This document shows positions 60,582 to 64,000 of a DNA stretch of 64,000 nt, piece by piece. Position numbers and translations under genes: made by a program. Positions within the stretch are counted from its first letter, which is position 1. Each line of letters opens with the position of its first letter. The notes under the pieces were generated by a model. That model was given only the letters and a program-made list of their open reading frames with translations, searched no databases and was not told the origin of the DNA. The stretch is from Bacillota bacterium (GTDB taxonomy: Bacteria > Bacillota > Clostridia > Lachnospirales > Bianqueaceae), in NCBI GenBank assembly GCA_017441925.1, contig JAFRUE010000014.1, positions 1 through 64,000 on the forward strand, read 5' to 3'.

Positions 60582-62372
60582 ATGACCATTACAAAAGACA
60601 TCCGCTATATCGGCGTCAACGACCATCAGATCGACCTCTTTGAAGGCCAGTACAAAGTGCCGAACGGCATGGCCTATAACTCCTATGTGATCTGTGATGA
60701 GAAAACTGCGGTAATGGATACCGTTGACGCAAGATTTACCCACGAGTGGCTCGATAATCTTCAGAAAGTCCTGAACGGACGCCAGCCCGACTATCTGATC
60801 GTACAGCACATGGAGCCGGACCACTCCGCCAATATTGCAAAATTCATGGAGTATTTCCCTACCGCCACGATCGTCTCCTCCCAGAAGGCTTTCGTGATGA
60901 TGCAGAATTTCTTCGGTACGGACTACGCGGACCGGAGGATCGTCGTCGGTGAGAAGGATACTCTCAGCCTCGGCCGCCATACGCTTACTTTCGTCACCGC
61001 GCCGATGGTCCACTGGCCTGAAGTCATCGTAACGTACGATTCTTACGATAAGGTGCTCTTCTCCGCAGATGGATTCGGCAAGTTCGGCGCGCTGGATGTT
61101 GAGGAAGACTGGGACTGCGAAGCCAGGCGCTACTACTTCGGCATCGTCGGCAAATACGGCGCGCAGGTACAGGCTCTTCTGAAGAAAGCCGCGGGACTTG
61201 ATATTTCGATCATCTGTCCTCTGCACGGCCCTGTGCTGAAAGAGGATCTTGCCCATTACATTGGCCAGTATCAGATTTGGTCCACTTACGGTGTGGAATC
61301 CGACGGAATCCTTATTGCATACACCTCCGTCTACGGCAATACACGCAAAGCTGTAACGCTTCTTGCGGAGAAGCTTAAGGCCAAGGGCTGCCCCAAGGTC
61401 ACAGTGACGGATCTCGCGCGGGACGATATGGCCGAGGCTGTGGAGGACGCTTTCCGCTACGGCAAGCTCGTTCTCGCGACCACGACCTACAACGCGGGTA
61501 TTTTCCCGTTCATGCAGGAATTCATCGATCATCTGACCGAGCGCAATTTCCAGGGCAGGACCATCGGTCTAATCGAGAATGGTTCCTGGGCGCCTCTTGC
61601 CGCCAAGATCATGAAAGAAAAACTCTCCGGCTGCAAGAACATCACCTGGGTGGAGCCTGTTGTGAAGCTCCGTTCCGCTATGAACGCCGAGAATGCCGAG
61701 CAGATCGAGGCGCTCTCCGACGAGCTGTGCCGTGATTATGTCGAGCGTTCCAATGAGACCGCGAACAAAAACGATCTCACGGCTCTCTTCCGCATCGGTT
61801 ACGGTCTGTATGTCGTCACGTCCAACGACGGTGCTAAGGACAACGGTCTTATCGTAAATACTGTCAGCCAGGTGAGCGACAATCCGAACCGTATCGCGGT
61901 AACGATCAATAAAGCCAATTACTCCCACCATGTCATCAAACAGACCGGAGTCCTCAACGTAAACTGCCTCTCCGTCGAAGCGCCGTTCTCTGTCTTTGAG
62001 TCTTACGGATTCCGCAGCGGACGCAACGTCAACAAGTTCGAAGGTGTCAGTTTTACCCGTTCCGATAACGGGCTTGTGATCCTCCCGCAGTACATCAATG
62101 CCGTCATCTCTCTCCACGTGGATCAGTATGTGGATCTCGGCAGCCACGGAATGTTCATCTGCAGTGTCACGGAATCCCGCGTGATCAGCGATAAAGAGAC
62201 CATGACCTACACCTATTACCAGCAGAACGTAAAGCCCAGGCCCCAGACCGAAGGGAAGAAGGGTTATGTCTGCAAGATATGCGGATACATCTATGAAGGC
62301 GACACCCTGCCGGATGATTTCGTCTGCCCGCTGTGCAAACACGGCGCAGCGGATTTTGAACCGATCAGCTGA
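60582..62372 (+). CDS. Multidomain flavodiiron protein (FDP-flavodoxin-flavin reductase-rubredoxin)
   Basis: A 596-aa enzyme reducing O2 to water (or NO). Domain 1 (~1-245) is the metallo-beta-lactamase-like di-iron module (QHMEPDHSANI; APMVHWPEVIVTYD; FSADGFGKFG; CPLHGPVLK). Domain 2 (~250-395) is flavodoxin (ILIAYTSVYGNTRKAV). Domain 3 (~405-545) is a flavin-reductase-like FMN domain (DLTALFRIGYGLYVVTSN). Domain 4 (~550-596) is rubredoxin (YVCKICGYIYEGD and FVCPLCKHG). All redox centres look intact, so it could accept electrons directly from NAD(P)H. RBS AGGAGG. Confidence 0.93.
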   Translation: MTITKDIRYIGVNDHQIDLFEGQYKVPNGMAYNSYVICDEKTAVMDTVDARFTHEWLDNLQKVLNGRQPDYLIVQHMEPDHSANIAKFMEYFPTATIVSSQKAFVMMQNFFGTDYADRRIVVGEKDTLSLGRHTLTFVTAPMVHWPEVIVTYDSYDKVLFSADGFGKFGALDVEEDWDCEARRYYFGIVGKYGAQVQALLKKAAGLDISIICPLHGPVLKEDLAHYIGQYQIWSTYGVESDGILIAYTSVYGNTRKAVTLLAEKLKAKGCPKVTVTDLARDDMAEAVEDAFRYGKLVLATTTYNAGIFPFMQEFIDHLTERNFQGRTIGLIENGSWAPLAAKIMKEKLSGCKNITWVEPVVKLRSAMNAENAEQIEALSDELCRDYVERSNETANKNDLTALFRIGYGLYVVTSNDGAKDNGLIVNTVSQVSDNPNRIAVTINKANYSHHVIKQTGVLNVNCLSVEAPFSVFESYGFRSGRNVNKFEGVSFTRSDNGLVILPQYINAVISLHVDQYVDLGSHGMFICSVTESRVISDKETMTYTYYQQNVKPRPQTEGKKGYVCKICGYIYEGDTLPDDFVCPLCKHGAADFEPIS

Positions 62373-62424
62373 ACCGATATGCCAGAGTCCGGCAGATAGA
62401 CCCAACAGGACCTGTGAACGCAAG

Positions 62425-62460
62425 AAGCCCGCGCTCCCTGAATAAGGAACGCGGGCTTTT
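62425..62460. terminator. Bidirectional rho-independent terminator
   Basis: AAGCCCGCG/CGCGGGCTT with inner TCC/GGA pairing and an 8-nt loop, then TTTTA on the plus strand; it sits between the convergent FDP and CYTH-like genes. Confidence 0.85.
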
Positions 62461-62475
62461 ATGTTGTCCGTGCTG

Positions 62476-63072
62476 TCAGCGGTACTTCTCGTCGTAGATG
62501 ATCTGGGCTTTTTTGCAGAAATAGCTGCTGCGGTCGTACGCAATCCCGGTCTCGTCCAGCTTGCGGATGAGCAGCGGGATCCCCTGATACCGGTCGTTTT
62601 CCTCGATCTCGATGAAGAGGTATCTGCCCCCGCTGACCTGCTGAACACATATCCCCAGTCCGTCTTTCTCGTAAACGGTCAGATCATCCTCAATATCAAA
62701 AACCCATCTGTAGCCGATTGCTTCGAGGAACGCCGCGGCGCTTTCGATCCGTGCCGCGTCATCGCCGGAAGCTTTGCCGACTTCGACATCGATATTGCTC
62801 TGCCGCAGGATATCGCCGTTCGCAGCAACTTCTTTATACTTGCGTGACAGTTTGACACGGGTGCCGGCAGGGCTTCCGATCTCCCGGATCAGGACCGCCT
62901 GATTGAGGACATCCTGCGTCGGGAGCGCCGTGTCATAATGCTCCGGCAGATAATACCGGTCAAGCAGCCTGGCGCTTCGGACCTGCGTATATCCCAGTGC
63001 GATGAGTCTCGGCGCGAGTAAACCGTATGGTTCCGTCACTCTCACCGTAATTTCGTTGTATTCTTTGACCAT
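62476..63072 (-). CDS. CYTH-like protein (triphosphate tunnel family)
   Basis: A 198-aa protein with the strand order of CYTH/triphosphate-tunnel enzymes: LLDRYYLPEH, AVLIREIG, RVKLSRKY, a region with SNIDVEVG, a helical LEAIGY, a second half with WVFDIEDDLTVYEKDG, and YLFIEIEEND. The N-terminal signature, normally ExExK, reads NEITVRV here and is incomplete, so catalysis is uncertain. Some relatives are adenylate cyclases, thiamine triphosphatases or polyphosphatases. It follows the TPM gene by 8 bp in the same operon. Confidence 0.7.
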   Translation of the reverse strand: MVKEYNEITVRVTEPYGLLAPRLIALGYTQVRSARLLDRYYLPEHYDTALPTQDVLNQAVLIREIGSPAGTRVKLSRKYKEVAANGDILRQSNIDVEVGKASGDDAARIESAAAFLEAIGYRWVFDIEDDLTVYEKDGLGICVQQVSGGRYLFIEIEENDRYQGIPLLIRKLDETGIAYDRSSYFCKKAQIIYDEKYR

Positions 63073-63080
63073 AACAGATC

Positions 63081-63953
63081 TTAGAAACCGTGGGAACCGC
63101 CGCCGCCCGAGCTGCCGCCTCCGCCGCTGAAACCGCCTCCGCCGCCACCGCCGCTGCTGAAGCCGCCGGAACTGCGGCCACCGCTGCTGGATCCGGAATC
63201 TGAAGGCGGATCATATTCCTTACGCGTACCGGTCTGTACAACATTGACATTGAAGACATGTGTTTTGTCGGCCTGCATGGCTGTCAGCAGGACGGACTTA
63301 CCTGGCGCGTCCTTCTTGCGTCCGATGATCTGCGTCGCAACGTAGGTCAGGAACGCTCCGATGATCGCGGCAAGAACGGCCGCGGAAGCCCATTTCATCG
63401 GCTCCGGAATGTATTTCCCGCCAAGCTTATCATATACCTGTTCAAAAACTTTGGCGCCGCATCCGTCATAATCGCCGCGTGAGGCAAAACGGTAGCAGTT
63501 ATCCAGGATCGAATCGGCGACTCCCGGCTTGATCGTCTTCAGAACGCTTCCGTCAGCCCAGAGTCCGAGCTGCCGGGTCGTCATGTCGATCGTGAAAAGA
63601 ATGCCGTCTTTACCGTCACCGATCAGCCTGTCATACAGCTGATCGCCCAGCGTACTGATCTCCGTCCCGTCGGAATGGACCGTGATCATCATCACGTTCC
63701 CGTAATATTCGGCAATGGGCAGCAGATAGCTGTCGCCAAGCTCAAGCTCCTCTCCTTCCGTCATCAGCTCCGCCTCATCATAGATAACAGCCATGTTTCC
63801 GGCTTCGGTGGTCCTGAAGTATTCAGGCTTGTCAAAAGAAGCTTCCGCCGGCTCTGAATCTGCGTATGCATGGATCCCCGCGTATCCGGCAGAGGAGAAA
63901 AGGATCAGAGCAGCCGCGAAGAAAGCCGCAAAGACCATGATCTTTTTACGCAT
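63081..63953 (-). CDS. TPM-domain membrane protein (YgcG-like)
   Basis: A 290-aa protein: signal peptide (KIMVFAAFFAAALILFSSA), a TPM domain (~55-185; NMAVIYDEAELM, DGILFTIDMTTRQLGLWADG), one C-terminal membrane helix (~190-215; WASAAVLAAIIGAFLTYVAT), a cytoplasmic segment and a Gly/Ser-rich end of ~45 residues with GGG repeats. TPM proteins have diverse suspected roles in membrane and photosystem quality control. I start at 63953, after GGGAGG; a GTG at 63962 would overlap that RBS. It is coupled to the partial upstream gene, whose stop lies 14 bp away. Confidence 0.88.
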   Translation of the reverse strand: MRKKIMVFAAFFAAALILFSSAGYAGIHAYADSEPAEASFDKPEYFRTTEAGNMAVIYDEAELMTEGEELELGDSYLLPIAEYYGNVMMITVHSDGTEISTLGDQLYDRLIGDGKDGILFTIDMTTRQLGLWADGSVLKTIKPGVADSILDNCYRFASRGDYDGCGAKVFEQVYDKLGGKYIPEPMKWASAAVLAAIIGAFLTYVATQIIGRKKDAPGKSVLLTAMQADKTHVFNVNVVQTGTRKEYDPPSDSGSSSGGRSSGGFSSGGGGGGGFSGGGGSSGGGGSHGF

Positions 63954-63967
63954 TGGCTCCACCTCCC

Positions 63968-64000
63968 TTATCCGCCCGGTTGAACTGCGGCATCGGATGC
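63968..64000 (-). CDS. C-terminal fragment of an unknown protein (cut by window edge)
   Basis: The last 11 codons (ASDAAVQPGG, stop TAA at 63968-63970) are all that is visible. LemA-family genes often precede TPM genes, but nothing here confirms that. The frame is assumed, so the call is tentative. Confidence 0.35.
   Translation of the reverse strand, partial: ASDAAVQPGG

Overview
The window comes from the chromosome of a low-to-mid GC (roughly 50-55%) anaerobic Bacillota, most like gut or rumen Clostridia (Lachnospiraceae-like). Support for this: the hrcA-grpE-dnaK heat-shock order under a CIRCE operator; a class III (oxygen-sensitive) ribonucleotide reductase; rubrerythrin and a multidomain flavodiiron protein for O2/peroxide defence; a CD1871A-type CXXC microprotein; and strong AGGAGG ribosome-binding sites with TTGACA-N17-TATAAT promoters. 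No phage, insertion sequence, CRISPR array or rRNA was seen; one tRNA-Leu(CAG) is present.

Layout. 1-6.3 kb (minus strand) is housekeeping: dnaK start, grpE, hrcA, a CBS-domain protein, hemW, lepA and rpsT. 6.4-7.0 kb holds a small unknown gene. 7.0-14.3 kb (minus) is a compact competence/replication operon: comEA, an OmpR-type response regulator, its histidine kinase, a GerMN lipoprotein, comEC and holA. 14.3-18.5 kb (plus) has an S11 carboxypeptidase homologue that lacks both key lysines, an SGNH hydrolase and typA. 18.5-24.1 kb holds two unusual structured intergenic regions around a PHP hydrolase/lacZ pair and a phosphoesterase. 24.1-31 kb is mainly glycan and nucleoside catabolism: heparinase II/III-like lyase, nucleoside hydrolase, acyl esterase, polysaccharide deacetylase and VanZ-like protein.

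30.8-34.4 kb has a TlpA-CXXC-polyferredoxin redox module, then a KdpE regulator preceded by a TrkH::KdpD chimera left by an apparent deletion, then rubrerythrin. 34.5-44.3 kb has fruK-like kinase, ferredoxin-type aldo/keto reductase, tRNA-Leu, lipid kinase, SPFH/zinc-ribbon protein, HAD phosphatase, YwaF-like membrane protein, and a glycerate kinase/GntP permease operon. 44.5-50.6 kb has thioredoxin reductase, a membrane-anchored EF-Tu-like GTPase, and nrdG-nrdD under NrdR boxes; NrdD carries a fused C-terminal redoxin. 50.7-60 kb has a phospholipase C-like protein, a DUF4173-DUF2975-XRE operon with its operator, a tandem esterase pair of which one has lost its nucleophile, and an operon of two alpha/beta hydrolases, an anSME-like radical SAM enzyme with a SEC-C tail and an ABC-type ATPase. 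59.6-64 kb has a URO-D family protein with the flavodiiron protein, a CYTH-like protein, a TPM-domain protein and a partial gene.

The best candidates for undescribed biology are: the EF-Tu paralogue fused to a multi-pass membrane domain (45512-47290); two hairpins at 18.5-18.8 kb that share a 35-nt core inside unrelated 16-bp stems; three 10-N17-10 inverted repeats at 23.8-24.0 kb; and several degenerate enzymes that keep their folds but not their catalytic residues. No homology search could be run, so family names rest on recognised motifs.
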